From Chthoniobacterales bacterium (GTDB lineage Bacteria > Verrucomicrobiota > Verrucomicrobiia > Chthoniobacterales > JAATET01), in contig DATCRI010000022.1 of the NCBI GenBank assembly GCA_036569045.1, positions 1 through 34,011 of the forward strand: a stretch of DNA of 34,011 nt, in the 5' to 3' direction. The position numbers and the translations under genes are program-made. How positions within the stretch are numbered: position 1 is the first letter of the stretch; every line of letters begins with the position of its first letter. The notes under the pieces were generated by a model. It was not told where the DNA came from, searched no databases, and saw nothing but the letters and a program-made list of their open reading frames with translations. This document shows, piece by piece, positions 24,583-32,826 of the stretch.

Positions 24583-27500
24583 GTGGCCCACGCTCCCTTC
24601 GTTCACCTCCATCTGCATACGGAATATTCGCTCCTCGACGGGGCCATTCGCACGAAGGACCTGATGAAGCGGGCCAGGGAATACGGCATGCCCGCGGTGG
24701 CCATGACCGACCACGGCAACCTCTTCGGAGCGGTCGAATTTTATCAGGCGGCGGAAAAGCAGGGCGTGAAGCCGATCATCGGCTGCGAGGTCTACGTCGC
24801 GCCGGGTTCCATGCATGAGCGGAAGGCGTCCTCCGCGAAGGAAGCCTCCTACCATTTCACGCTGCTGGCCGAGAACGACGAGGGCTATCGCAACCTCGTG
24901 AAACTCGTCTCCGCGGCGCATCTCGAGGGATTCTACTACAAGCCGCGCGTCGACAAGGAGCTCCTGGCAAAGCATTCCGCGGGCCTCATCGCGCTCTCGG
25001 GCTGCCTCAAGGGCGAGGCCAACCAATGGCTCATCCAGGGGCAGCCGCAGAAGGCGCGCGAGACCATCGCCGGCTACCGCGACATCTTCGGCGCGGAGAA
25101 TTTCTTCGTCGAGTTGCACGATCACGGCATCGACGCGCAGCTCCGCTGCAACCCCGAGCTGGTGAAGTTTGCCCGGGAGTTCGACCTCGGTCTCGTCGCG
25201 GCCAACGACGTCCATTTTCTCGACCGCTCCCACCACGAGGCCCACGACGTGATGATCTGCATCGGCACCGGCTCGATGGTGCATGACGAGAAGCGCATGC
25301 ATTACGTGCCGGAGCTGTATTTCAAGAACGGCGACGAAATGGCCGCCATCTTCCGCGAGTTACCCGAGGCCTGCGCGAATACCGTGCGCATCGCGGAGCG
25401 CTGCACGATGAAGATGGAATTCGGGAAGCCGAAGTATCCCGACTACGAGCCGCCCGCCGGCAAGGGTCGCATGGAATACCTCCGCGAGCTTTGTTTCAAG
25501 GGCCTCTCCGAGCGGTATGGCGAGCGGGCGGAGAACGACCCCGTCGTGCGCGAACGTCTCGAATACGAACTCGGCGTCATCGAAAAGACCGGCTTCGTGA
25601 GCTACTTCCTCATCGTGTGGGACTTCATCGCCTACGCGAAGCAGCGCGACATTCCCGTGGGGCCGGGCCGCGGATCGGCCGCCGGTTCCCTCATCGCCTA
25701 CGTGCTCGAGATCACGGATCTCGACCCGTTGGCCTACGGCCTGATCTTCGAACGCTTCCTGAATCCCGAGCGCATCAGCCCGCCGGATATCGACGTCGAT
25801 TTCTGCATGGATCGCCGCGGCGAGGTGATCGAATACGTGCGCCGCAAATACGGCGAACGTGCCGTCTCGCAGATCGTGACGTTCGGAACGCTTGGCGCGA
25901 AGTCCGTCGTGCGCGACGTGAATCGCGTGCTGGGCAACAGCTACGGTGACGGGGATCGGCTCGCGAAGATGATCCCGAACGAGCTGAACATCGACCTGAA
26001 GGGCGCCGCGGAGAAGAATCCCGAGCTGAAGACGGCGATCGAGAACGAGCCCTCGACGAAGCAGGTGTGGGACTACGCGCTCACGCTCGAGGGCCTCAGC
26101 CGGAATCTCGGCACGCACGCCGCCGGCGTCGTGATCGGCGACCGCGAGCTCGACGAATACATCCCGCTCTGCCGCGGAAAGGAGGAGGAAGTCGTCACCC
26201 AATACGCGATGGGGCCGCTCACCGACCTCGGCATGCTCAAGATGGACTTCCTCGGGCTGAAGACGCTCACCGTCATTCACGAGGCCGTCCTGCTTATTCA
26301 CCAGCATTCGCCCGATTTCGACCTGCGCCAGATCCCGATCGACGATCCCGCGACCTTCGCGCTGCTGAATTCCGGCGAGGTGGCCGGCGTGTTCCAGATC
26401 GACGGTGGCATGAAGACGTGGTGCAAGTCGTTCGACTTCCAGTCGATCAACGACATCATTGCGCTGAACGCCCTGTATCGTCCGGGCCCGATGCAGTTCA
26501 TTCCCGACTACATCGAGCGCAAAAAGGGTGCGCAGAAGGTCGAGTATCCGCACCCGCTGCTCGAGCAGGTCGCCGGGGAGACCTACGGCATTCTGATCTA
26601 CCAGGAGCAGGTGCAGCGCGCCGCGAACGTCCTCGCCGGCTACTCGCTCGGCCAGGCGGATCTGCTCCGCCGCGCGATGGGTAAGAAGGACGCCGAGAAG
26701 ATGGCCAAGGAGCGCGTCGTCTTCGTGAAGGGCTGCGCCGAGGTGAACAACATCCCCGAGAAGCAGGCGAACGCGATCTTCGACTTGCTCGAAAAGTTCG
26801 CCCAATACGGCTTCAACAAGTCCCACTCCGCGGCCTACGGGCTCATCAGCTACCAGACGGCGTATCTCAAGGCGCACTACCCGGTGGAGTTCATGTGCGG
26901 CCTGATGAGCGCCGACTCCGACAACACCGAAAAACTCGCCGTCATGCTCGCGGAGTGCAAACGCATGGGCACGACGATCCTGCAGCCCGATGTGAACGAG
27001 AGCGGCTTCAAGTTCACGCCCGTGCTCACGGCGAATCCGCCGGCGATTCGCTTTGGCCTGGCGGCAATCAAGAACGTCGGCACCGGTCCGATGGAGGCCG
27101 CCATCGCCGAGCGCGCGAAGAACGGCCCCTACAAGTCGATGGAGGATTTCTGCACCCGCCTCGATTCCCGCGCCGTGAATCGCAAGCTCATGGAGAGCCT
27201 CGTGAAATGCGGCGCCTTCGATTGCTTCGACAAGAATCGCGCCCGGCTTTTCTCGCAGATCGAGGAGGTGATGGCCGCCGCCAGCAGCGTGCAGAAGGAT
27301 CGCGCGAGCGGGCAGGCCTCGATGTTCGACGTCTTCGAGGCCAGCACGCCGAAGACGGCCCGTCGCAAGACGCCGGAGGCCGAGGTCGAGCCGTGGTCGC
27401 AGCTCGAGACGCTCGGCTACGAGAAGGAGCTGCTCGGCTTTTACGTCACCGGCCATCCGCTGGATACCTACGCCGGCCACTTTGACAGCGCGAAATACAC

Positions 27501-28014
27501 GCGCATCACCGACGTGCTCGAGATGACGGAATCCGGCAGCGTGAAGATGGCCGGCATCATTCGCAGCGCGGACAACAAGTTCAGCCGCGAGGGCAAGCCG
27601 TTCTGCGCCTTCGTGCTTGAGGATCTCAGCGGCGGCTCGCTGGAAATGACCGTCTGGGACGAGGCCGCGACGAAGAACGCCGAATTCCTCAAGGCCGAGA
27701 AGGTCGTGTCGGTGAGCGCCCGCGTGAACAAGCGAGAGGACAACCTCCGCGTCTACGTGAACTCGCTGCAGGAGCTGAAGCCCCGCAAGTCTCGCAGCGC
27801 TGTCGCCCTGCGCTTCGCAGCGCCCAAGCTGACGGGGGGCGACCTCGAGCGCATCGCGGAATCCATCCGCAAATTTCCCGGCGCCCGCCCGGTGCAGCTC
27901 GGCTTCGTCCGCCCGGACGGGAATTGCCTGGAAGTGCTCGCCGGCGAGGAATTCGCCGTCGGCGACGAACGCGCGCTGCGGGCAGAATTGGTCGACCTGC
28001 TGCTGCCCGGGTAA
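24583..28014 (+). CDS. dnaE: DNA polymerase III subunit alpha (DnaE)
   Basis: The replicative C-family polymerase, 1143 residues, full length. The N-terminal PHP domain (about 6-270) keeps metal-binding residues: HLHLHTEYS (His10, His12), Asp19, Asp43-His44, Glu69, His91, SGCLKGE and NDVHF, so a PHP exonuclease may be active. The palm has GPGRGSAAGSL and PDIDVDF (401-407) with catalytic aspartates. A helix-hairpin-helix region (LAAIKNVGTGP) and a C-terminal OB fold (about 985-1065, VKMAGIIRS) follow. It starts with GTG without a Shine-Dalgarno. It is a housekeeping gene beyond the purine operon, with its own promoter likely. Confidence 0.97.
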   Translation: MAHAPFVHLHLHTEYSLLDGAIRTKDLMKRAREYGMPAVAMTDHGNLFGAVEFYQAAEKQGVKPIIGCEVYVAPGSMHERKASSAKEASYHFTLLAENDEGYRNLVKLVSAAHLEGFYYKPRVDKELLAKHSAGLIALSGCLKGEANQWLIQGQPQKARETIAGYRDIFGAENFFVELHDHGIDAQLRCNPELVKFAREFDLGLVAANDVHFLDRSHHEAHDVMICIGTGSMVHDEKRMHYVPELYFKNGDEMAAIFRELPEACANTVRIAERCTMKMEFGKPKYPDYEPPAGKGRMEYLRELCFKGLSERYGERAENDPVVRERLEYELGVIEKTGFVSYFLIVWDFIAYAKQRDIPVGPGRGSAAGSLIAYVLEITDLDPLAYGLIFERFLNPERISPPDIDVDFCMDRRGEVIEYVRRKYGERAVSQIVTFGTLGAKSVVRDVNRVLGNSYGDGDRLAKMIPNELNIDLKGAAEKNPELKTAIENEPSTKQVWDYALTLEGLSRNLGTHAAGVVIGDRELDEYIPLCRGKEEEVVTQYAMGPLTDLGMLKMDFLGLKTLTVIHEAVLLIHQHSPDFDLRQIPIDDPATFALLNSGEVAGVFQIDGGMKTWCKSFDFQSINDIIALNALYRPGPMQFIPDYIERKKGAQKVEYPHPLLEQVAGETYGILIYQEQVQRAANVLAGYSLGQADLLRRAMGKKDAEKMAKERVVFVKGCAEVNNIPEKQANAIFDLLEKFAQYGFNKSHSAAYGLISYQTAYLKAHYPVEFMCGLMSADSDNTEKLAVMLAECKRMGTTILQPDVNESGFKFTPVLTANPPAIRFGLAAIKNVGTGPMEAAIAERAKNGPYKSMEDFCTRLDSRAVNRKLMESLVKCGAFDCFDKNRARLFSQIEEVMAAASSVQKDRASGQASMFDVFEASTPKTARRKTPEAEVEPWSQLETLGYEKELLGFYVTGHPLDTYAGHFDSAKYTRITDVLEMTESGSVKMAGIIRSADNKFSREGKPFCAFVLEDLSGGSLEMTVWDEAATKNAEFLKAEKVVSVSARVNKREDNLRVYVNSLQELKPRKSRSAVALRFAAPKLTGGDLERIAESIRKFPGARPVQLGFVRPDGNCLEVLAGEEFAVGDERALRAELVDLLLPG

Positions 28015-28121
28015 CGGCAAACTCCCGCAGAGACGCGAGAAGGGGAAGGCTTCGCCAGGCACGGGCGGTGGTCCGCGCCGCTCGACCCATCCGAGGGTGT
28101 AAGCCGTCAGCCAAAAGCAAA

Positions 28122-28148
28122 GGGAGGAGGCGCGCAGCGCCTCCTCCC
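28122..28148. terminator. Strong GC-rich hairpin downstream of dnaE
   Basis: A perfect 12-bp stem (GGGAGGAGGCGC / GCGCCTCCTCCC) with a 3-nt loop lies 107 bp after the dnaE stop. On the plus strand it is followed by CGAAAAAATT, which is not a T-run. On the minus strand the stem is followed by TTTGCTTTT. It could end dnaE transcription imperfectly, or block leftward antisense transcription. Confidence 0.5.
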
Positions 28149-28226
28149 CGAAAAAATTCTCACGCAAGTTCGTCGTTTCACGAAGCCAAGAACGGGGTTA
28201 ACAAATTCATACCGCATCCCTCTCCT

Positions 28227-28751
28227 ATGAAAATAAGCGCGATCGTTCTGTGGATAGCGTGTTCGCTGGTCTCGACGGCCTTTTCAAAAACTTTTGTAGA
28301 CTCCATCACTGGAGCCACCGTCTCAGCTCCTGATTCGTGGATTCATGACGCCGAGGATTTGTTTGGATACCTGATCCGCGACCCCAAAGCAAAAAGAGGA
28401 ATTAAGGTTCGAATTCACCCAGCGAATGCAAACTTCAAAACTCCCGAGGAGGCGGCTGCCAAAGGGTTGGAAAACATCAATAAAAAGAGAGGGGGCAGGC
28501 CGGGCTATCCGAAAGAGGATTTGCTCTATTCCAAGTTCGTAGTCACCAAAAGCGGTCTCAAAGGTTATTTAGCTGCTCATGGTTTTCGGAGTTTTTCGCC
28601 GGTTCCCTACATTAACCACTATTATTTCAAGTCTCTATCTGGACGTATTTTTTGCGTCTGTGTTTACACGGGTTATGACCAAAGAATAGCGAGTGAGTAT
28701 GAAGACATGATTTTAAAGACCCTTACGGTGGCGCAGTTCTCGAAAAGCTAA
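28227..28751 (+). CDS. Exported hypothetical protein (174 aa)
   Basis: Unrecognised. An N-terminal signal peptide is evident (MKISAIVLWIACSLVSTAFS, cleavage near 20), so the mature protein of about 154 residues should be periplasmic or secreted. It is rich in Lys, Tyr and Phe and has no cysteine motif or known catalytic signature. The start at ATG 28227 is chosen because the signal peptide begins there; the frame stays open upstream through non-coding-like sequence. Base composition is clearly lower in GC than dnaE or the purine operon, with many AAA/TTT codons, which suggests acquisition. The next gene follows after 9 bp. Confidence 0.7.
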   Translation: MKISAIVLWIACSLVSTAFSKTFVDSITGATVSAPDSWIHDAEDLFGYLIRDPKAKRGIKVRIHPANANFKTPEEAAAKGLENINKKRGGRPGYPKEDLLYSKFVVTKSGLKGYLAAHGFRSFSPVPYINHYYFKSLSGRIFCVCVYTGYDQRIASEYEDMILKTLTVAQFSKS

Positions 28752-28760
28752 GTTCATTCA

Positions 28761-29306
28761 ATGATCATCTTCCTCGCCATCGCGTTTGTGGTCGCAAATC
28801 CATTCTATTCGGTTGGCCCGGACGTTCGGGAGCACTCCGGCAATCCATGGAACGTCGACATCTGTCTATTTTCAGAGGTCGTGCCGGCGAAGGTCGACTA
28901 CGACGTGACGGAAACTTTTTTGAGAACGCACGCTCCTGGAGTTTCCAAGACCAAAGACGGAACCCACGAATTCAGATGGACCGAAATCTGGAGGAACCGG
29001 CTTCGCGAAGTCATTGAAAAAGAGGTTGGAAAGGTCGATGGAAGGCGCGTCTTATCTTTTAACTATTCCTACCAACAAGGTCTGTTTGTGGTCGCCTACG
29101 AGCAAAGCCCCGGCTTCTTTCGCCCGTTTTTCATCTCGAACGAAGGCGAAGAATACCATGGCGAGCTTGTCGACGAGCACACCGTTTTGATTACGACTTT
29201 TCTCAATGGGACCCGTGGTTACGACACCTTCGATACCTACAAGTTTTCCAACGGCACTTTCGCCCATAGCCGGAAGACCAGCGAGCTGGGCAGCGCTCAT
29301 CCCTGA
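28761..29306 (+). CDS. Membrane-anchored or exported hypothetical protein (181 aa)
   Basis: Unrecognised. A short hydrophobic N-terminus (MIIFLAIAFVVANPF) could be a signal or anchor. The body is mixed alpha/beta with many aromatic residues (FNYSYQQGLFVVAYEQSPGF) and no known motif. It follows the previous exported protein after 9 bp, shares its low GC, and was probably acquired with it. A convergent secreted gene begins its 3' end 37 bp downstream. Confidence 0.65.
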   Translation: MIIFLAIAFVVANPFYSVGPDVREHSGNPWNVDICLFSEVVPAKVDYDVTETFLRTHAPGVSKTKDGTHEFRWTEIWRNRLREVIEKEVGKVDGRRVLSFNYSYQQGLFVVAYEQSPGFFRPFFISNEGEEYHGELVDEHTVLITTFLNGTRGYDTFDTYKFSNGTFAHSRKTSELGSAHP

Positions 29307-29343
29307 GCGGAGGTGCGTAGCGCAGGAGCGACGCTGAATTCGA

Positions 29344-29880
29344 CTACATCCGGCCGCCGCTGAAGCCGAAGATGACTTCGCCTTCGGGGAGGCCTGTGAT
29401 CTTGCCGGTAATCAGGATGGAGCCACCGCCGTTGAGCTTGAAGGTGCCGGTGCCGGTGACTTCGCCGGTGGCGTCCTTGACGACGAAGGTGACGGGGCGG
29501 TTGCCGTTGACGTCGAAGGTGCCGTGGGCGGCGACGTTGCGGCGGCGGGGATCGGCGGTGTTCACCGAGACGGTGCCGTTCGGGTTGAAGACCCACTTCA
29601 TGATGATGTTGTAGGGGCCTTTCTCGGTGTAGAACGTGTTTTTCCACGTCACGCGGGCGGAGCGGCCGTCCTTCGAGGTGGTGATGCGAATCTTCGCCGG
29701 ACCGGTGGCGGTGTCGATCGCCGGGCTCACAGTGTAGCCGCCGAGATACTTCGCGGCAAATCCCTGCCAGCCCACGCGTTTCCTGACCTTCGCGTCGGCG
29801 GAATGCAGAGGCGCGAGCAGGCAAAGAGCGCCGAGAAGGAAAAGCGCCCCGGTTCCGAAACGAAAGGGACGGGATGACAT
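29344..29880 (-). CDS. Secreted hypothetical protein, beta-rich
   Basis: A 178-residue protein with a classical signal peptide (FRFGTGALFLLGALCLLAPL, cleavage near HSADA at about 30). The mature part alternates short beta-prone strands with Gly/Asn turns, for example GTFDVNGNRP and GTGTFKLNGGGSI, reminiscent of small beta-barrel or sandwich proteins. No catalytic residues are recognisable, so no function is assigned. It has its own good promoter 8 nt upstream of the ATG, so it is probably transcribed separately from the permease genes. Confidence 0.72.
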   Translation of the reverse strand: MSSRPFRFGTGALFLLGALCLLAPLHSADAKVRKRVGWQGFAAKYLGGYTVSPAIDTATGPAKIRITTSKDGRSARVTWKNTFYTEKGPYNIIMKWVFNPNGTVSVNTADPRRRNVAAHGTFDVNGNRPVTFVVKDATGEVTGTGTFKLNGGGSILITGKITGLPEGEVIFGFSGGRM

Positions 29881-29888
29881 GAGCGCGT

Positions 29889-29917
29889 AATAAAGGAGCT
29901 CGAACGCCTGTGGTCAA
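29889..29917 (-). promoter_or_regulatory. Putative promoter of the secreted protein, leaderless spacing
   Basis: On the minus strand TTGACC (29912-29917), a 17-nt spacer and TTTATT (29889-29894) precede the ATG by 8 nt. No ribosome site is present. The spacing repeats that seen at dnaE. Confidence 0.5.
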
Positions 29918-29921
29918 GCCT

Positions 29922-29936
29922 ATCCCCGCGGGGGAT
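29922..29936. other. Inverted repeat between permease and secreted gene
   Basis: ATCCCC-GCG-GGGGAT is an exact 6-bp inverted repeat 22 nt past the OppC stop and just upstream of the promoter of the next leftward gene. Without a following T-run it could be a weak terminator or an operator. Confidence 0.35.
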
Positions 29937-29958
29937 GGCGAAAAAATGCCGATGAATG

Positions 29959-30858
29959 CTAGCGCCGCGGGTCGAGGGCGTCGCGGAGGGCGTCGCCAAG
30001 GAAGTTCAGCGCCAGGAGAATGAGCGCCATGGCGAGCGAGGGGAACACGATCATCCAGGAGAGATTGCGGACGGGATTGATGGCGGCGACGCCGTCGGAG
30101 AGGAGCGAGCCGAGACTGGCGTGCGGCGCCTGGATGCCGAGGCCGAGGAAGCTGAGGAAGGATTCGTCGATGATGACGGCGGGGATGGTGAGCGTGAGGT
30201 AGATGATGATGACGCCGAGGAGGTTCGGCAGGAGATGGCGCACGAGGATGCGAAAGTGGGACTGGCCGAGGGCCTGCGCGGCGGTGACGAATTGCCGGCT
30301 CTTCAAGGCGAGCACCTGGCCGCGGACGATGCGGGCCATAGTGAGCCATTCGATGATGCCGAGGGCGAAGACGAGGATGACGATGCTCGAGTAGTCGACG
30401 AGGTCCTGCCAGCCGTGGGCGGAGGCGAAGTTTTGCAGGGAGCGGTTGAAGGCGTTGATGAGGACGAGGATGAAGATGAGGCGCGGGATGGAGTAGAGGA
30501 TGTCGACGAGGCGCATCATCGCGCCATCGATGCGCCCGCCGGCGTAACCGGCGACGAGGCCGTAGGCGGTGCCGATGAAGAGGCTGACGAGCGCGCCGCA
30601 GATGCCAACGACAAGCGAGACGCGGGTGCCCATGAGCACGCGGAGGAGGAGATCGCGGCCGTTGAGATCGGTGCCGAAGGGGTGAGTCCACGACGGCGGA
30701 GCGTATTGGAGCGCGCTGGGCAGGGCGTAGCTCGCGGGGAAAAAGAGCGGGCCGACAAAGGCGGAGAGGGCGAGCAGGCCGAGGATGACGCCGCAGACGC
30801 GCGCGGTGGGATTGCGGGCAAGGCGCTGGCCGCCGGTGAGGGGCGCGCGACTATCCAT
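29959..30858 (-). CDS. Peptide/nickel-type ABC transporter permease, OppC/DppC family
   Basis: A 299-residue inner-membrane permease with an N-terminal helix, the OppC-type segment HPFGTDLNGRDLLLRVL, and about six helices in total. The cytoplasmic EAA loop that contacts the ATPase is seen as TAAQALGQSHFRILVRHLLPN. It forms a heterodimer with the OppB-type protein encoded just upstream, overlapping by 8 bp. Substrate could be oligopeptides or other small solutes. No binding protein or ATPase gene accompanies it here. Confidence 0.92.
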   Translation of the reverse strand: MDSRAPLTGGQRLARNPTARVCGVILGLLALSAFVGPLFFPASYALPSALQYAPPSWTHPFGTDLNGRDLLLRVLMGTRVSLVVGICGALVSLFIGTAYGLVAGYAGGRIDGAMMRLVDILYSIPRLIFILVLINAFNRSLQNFASAHGWQDLVDYSSIVILVFALGIIEWLTMARIVRGQVLALKSRQFVTAAQALGQSHFRILVRHLLPNLLGVIIIYLTLTIPAVIIDESFLSFLGLGIQAPHASLGSLLSDGVAAINPVRNLSWMIVFPSLAMALILLALNFLGDALRDALDPRR

Positions 30859-31771
30859 CGAGCTGGATTCTGCGGTCGAGCACCGAGTAGGCGAGGTCGA
30901 CGACGAGGTTCAGGAACACGAGCAGCGCGCAATAGACGATGACGACGCCGCCGAGGAGGAAGGTATCCTTGTTGAGGATGGAGTTGACGAAAAAGCCGCC
31001 GGCGCCGGGGATGTTGAAGATCGTTTCCACGACGATGGAGCCGGTGAGGAGATTCGCGGCGAGGGGGCCGAGGTAGGAGACGACGGGGAGGATGGCGATG
31101 CGGAGGGCGTGCTTGTAGAGAATGGTGCTCTCGCGGAGGCCCTTGGCGCGGGCCGTGCGAACGAAGTCCTGATTGAGCGTCTCGAGCATGCTGCCGCGCA
31201 TCAGCCGGGCAATGGCGGCCACGTAGGGCGCGGCGAGCACGAGGGCCGGCATGATGAGGTGCGAAAGGCCGCCCCAACCGCCGACGGGCAGCCACCCGAG
31301 CCAAAGGGCAAAGACGAGCACGGCGAGCGGACCGATCACGAAGGACGGCAGCGAGATGGCGATGAGCGCGGCGAGCATGGCGCCGGTGTCGCCGAGGGTG
31401 CCGTGTCGGGTGGCGGCATACGCGCCGAGCCAGACGCCGGCGAGCGTGGCGACGAGAAACGCGGCGGCGCCGAGCGCAAGGGTGACGGGCAGGGTCTGCG
31501 CGAGGATCTCGTTGACGGTGCGGTTGCGGTATTTCGTGGAGAGGCGCAGGTCGCCGCGGAGCAGGTCGCGCAGGTAGTCGCGGTATTGCTGCCAGAGCGG
31601 GCCGTCGAGCTGGTATTTGGCCATGAGCTGTTTCTCGATGGCCGGGGGGAGCTTGCGCTCGGCGTCGAAGGGACTGCCGGGCGAAAATCGCATCAGAAAA
31701 AACGTCGCCGAGATGACGCAGAACAGCACGACGCCGAGGGCGGCGAGGCGACGGAGCAGGTAGGCGACCAT
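30851..31771 (-). CDS. Peptide/nickel-type ABC transporter permease, OppB/DppB family
   Basis: A 306-residue permease with the family's N-terminal helix (MVAYLLRRLAALGVVLF), the periplasmic segment around MAKYQLDGPLWQQYRDYL, then five further helices. The EAA loop is RTARAKGLRESTILYKHALR. C-terminal FNIPGAGGFFVNSI is a strong OppB/DppB signature. It is the upstream partner of OppC. The gene further upstream encodes an MBL hydrolase instead of the usual substrate-binding protein. Confidence 0.93.
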   Translation of the reverse strand: MVAYLLRRLAALGVVLFCVISATFFLMRFSPGSPFDAERKLPPAIEKQLMAKYQLDGPLWQQYRDYLRDLLRGDLRLSTKYRNRTVNEILAQTLPVTLALGAAAFLVATLAGVWLGAYAATRHGTLGDTGAMLAALIAISLPSFVIGPLAVLVFALWLGWLPVGGWGGLSHLIMPALVLAAPYVAAIARLMRGSMLETLNQDFVRTARAKGLRESTILYKHALRIAILPVVSYLGPLAANLLTGSIVVETIFNIPGAGGFFVNSILNKDTFLLGGVVIVYCALLVFLNLVVDLAYSVLDRRIQLDG

Positions 31772-31834
31772 GACTGCGCGGACTCTGCCACAGCGCGCCG
31801 CCGGGGGAAAAGCGTTTCTCCGGCGGGCTGGCGG

Positions 31835-32806
31835 CTAGAACAGGACCGGCTGGCCTTCGGTGAGGAAGTGGACCTTGTCGAGCAGGCCGAGTTTGCGGGC
31901 GCTCTCGAGCAACCGCTCCGGGGGCTCCTGCGGCGGCTCGTAACTCAGGCGGAAGCTGCCGTAGTGCATGGGGATCATCTTCTGCGCGCGCAGCTCGGAG
32001 AAGGCGGTGAGGGCTTCCTCGGGATTCATGTGAACGTTGCGCTTCGTCGGGGCGTCGTAGGCGCCGATGGGAAGAAGGGCGATCTCGATGTTCGCGCGGT
32101 CGGCGATCTGCGGAAAAATGCCGGAGGCGTAGGCGCTGTCGCCGCAATGGAGGATCGAGCGTCCGCCGAACTCGAGCAGGAAACCGCCGAAGCCGCGGTG
32201 CGAATCGTGAAGCATGCGGGCGCCCCAGTGGTGCGCGGGCGTGAGGGTGACCTTCACATCGGCGTGCTCGAGGCAGTCCCAGCGCCTGAGCTCGTGCACG
32301 CGATTGAAGCCGAGGCCGTGGACGAGATTGCCGACGTGCTCGGGCACGACGATGGGTTGATCGGCGGCGACGGCGCGGAGCGTCTTCTTGTCGAGATGAT
32401 CGAAGTGTGCGTGCGTGACGAGCACGAGATCGATGTCGGGCAGGTCGTGCAGCTCGAGACCGGGATGCTTGATGCGTTTGAAGACCTTCAGCCACTTCGC
32501 CCAGATCGGATCGATGAGGATGCTCGTGTGGCGGGTCTGGATGAGGAACGAGGCGTGGCCGATCCAGGTGACGCAGACCTGGCCGTCGGCGATCTCGGGG
32601 AAAATCGGCTTCAGCTTGGAGCCGTTGCGCTTCGCAAACATCGTCGGAATGACGACTTCGGTGAGGAAATTGCGCTCGTGCCAGCCGGCGCCCAGTTTCA
32701 TCGAAGCGTGATGGGCGGGACGTCGCTTCTTGCGGCGCCGCTCGGCGGAAACAGCCATCTTGCGGCGCGCCCGGCGGATTTCCTTGGCGAGAGTTCGCTG
32801 AACCAT
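31835..32806 (-). CDS. MBL-fold metal-dependent hydrolase (NAPE-PLD/UlaG-like)
   Basis: A 323-residue metallo-beta-lactamase-fold protein. The zinc motif is HAHFDH (132-137), with AHHWGAR (His192), GDSAY (Asp223) and His281 as further ligands. LPIGAY and the AHHWGAR pattern recall N-acylphosphatidylethanolamine phospholipase D-like proteins, so a phosphodiester or lipid substrate is possible but unproven. The first 35 residues are very basic and may not be translated: ATG 32701 (MKLGAGW) is an alternative that would leave room for the divergent promoter. It probably precedes OppB in one leftward transcript (63 bp gap). Confidence 0.85.
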   Translation of the reverse strand: MVQRTLAKEIRRARRKMAVSAERRRKKRRPAHHASMKLGAGWHERNFLTEVVIPTMFAKRNGSKLKPIFPEIADGQVCVTWIGHASFLIQTRHTSILIDPIWAKWLKVFKRIKHPGLELHDLPDIDLVLVTHAHFDHLDKKTLRAVAADQPIVVPEHVGNLVHGLGFNRVHELRRWDCLEHADVKVTLTPAHHWGARMLHDSHRGFGGFLLEFGGRSILHCGDSAYASGIFPQIADRANIEIALLPIGAYDAPTKRNVHMNPEEALTAFSELRAQKMIPMHYGSFRLSYEPPQEPPERLLESARKLGLLDKVHFLTEGQPVLF

Positions 32807-32810
32807 ACTA

Positions 32811-32822
32811 ACTTCGCGAAGT
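32811..32822. promoter_or_regulatory. 12-bp palindrome between divergent start codons
   Basis: ACTTCGCGAAGT is a perfect palindrome lying exactly in the middle of the 20-bp gap between the MBL hydrolase ATG and the cyclo-ligase ATG, four bases from each. It may be an operator or chance; its symmetry relative to both genes is the notable part. Confidence 0.35.
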
Positions 32823-32826
32823 CTCC

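Noticed and set aside
25360-28167. Antisense open frame opposite dnaE
   Set aside because: Shadow of dnaE with no family features or plausible start signals.
29297-30691. Arg/His/Pro-rich open frame over the secreted gene and oppC
   Set aside because: It overlaps two supported genes on the same strand in another frame, with a composition typical of GC-rich shadows.
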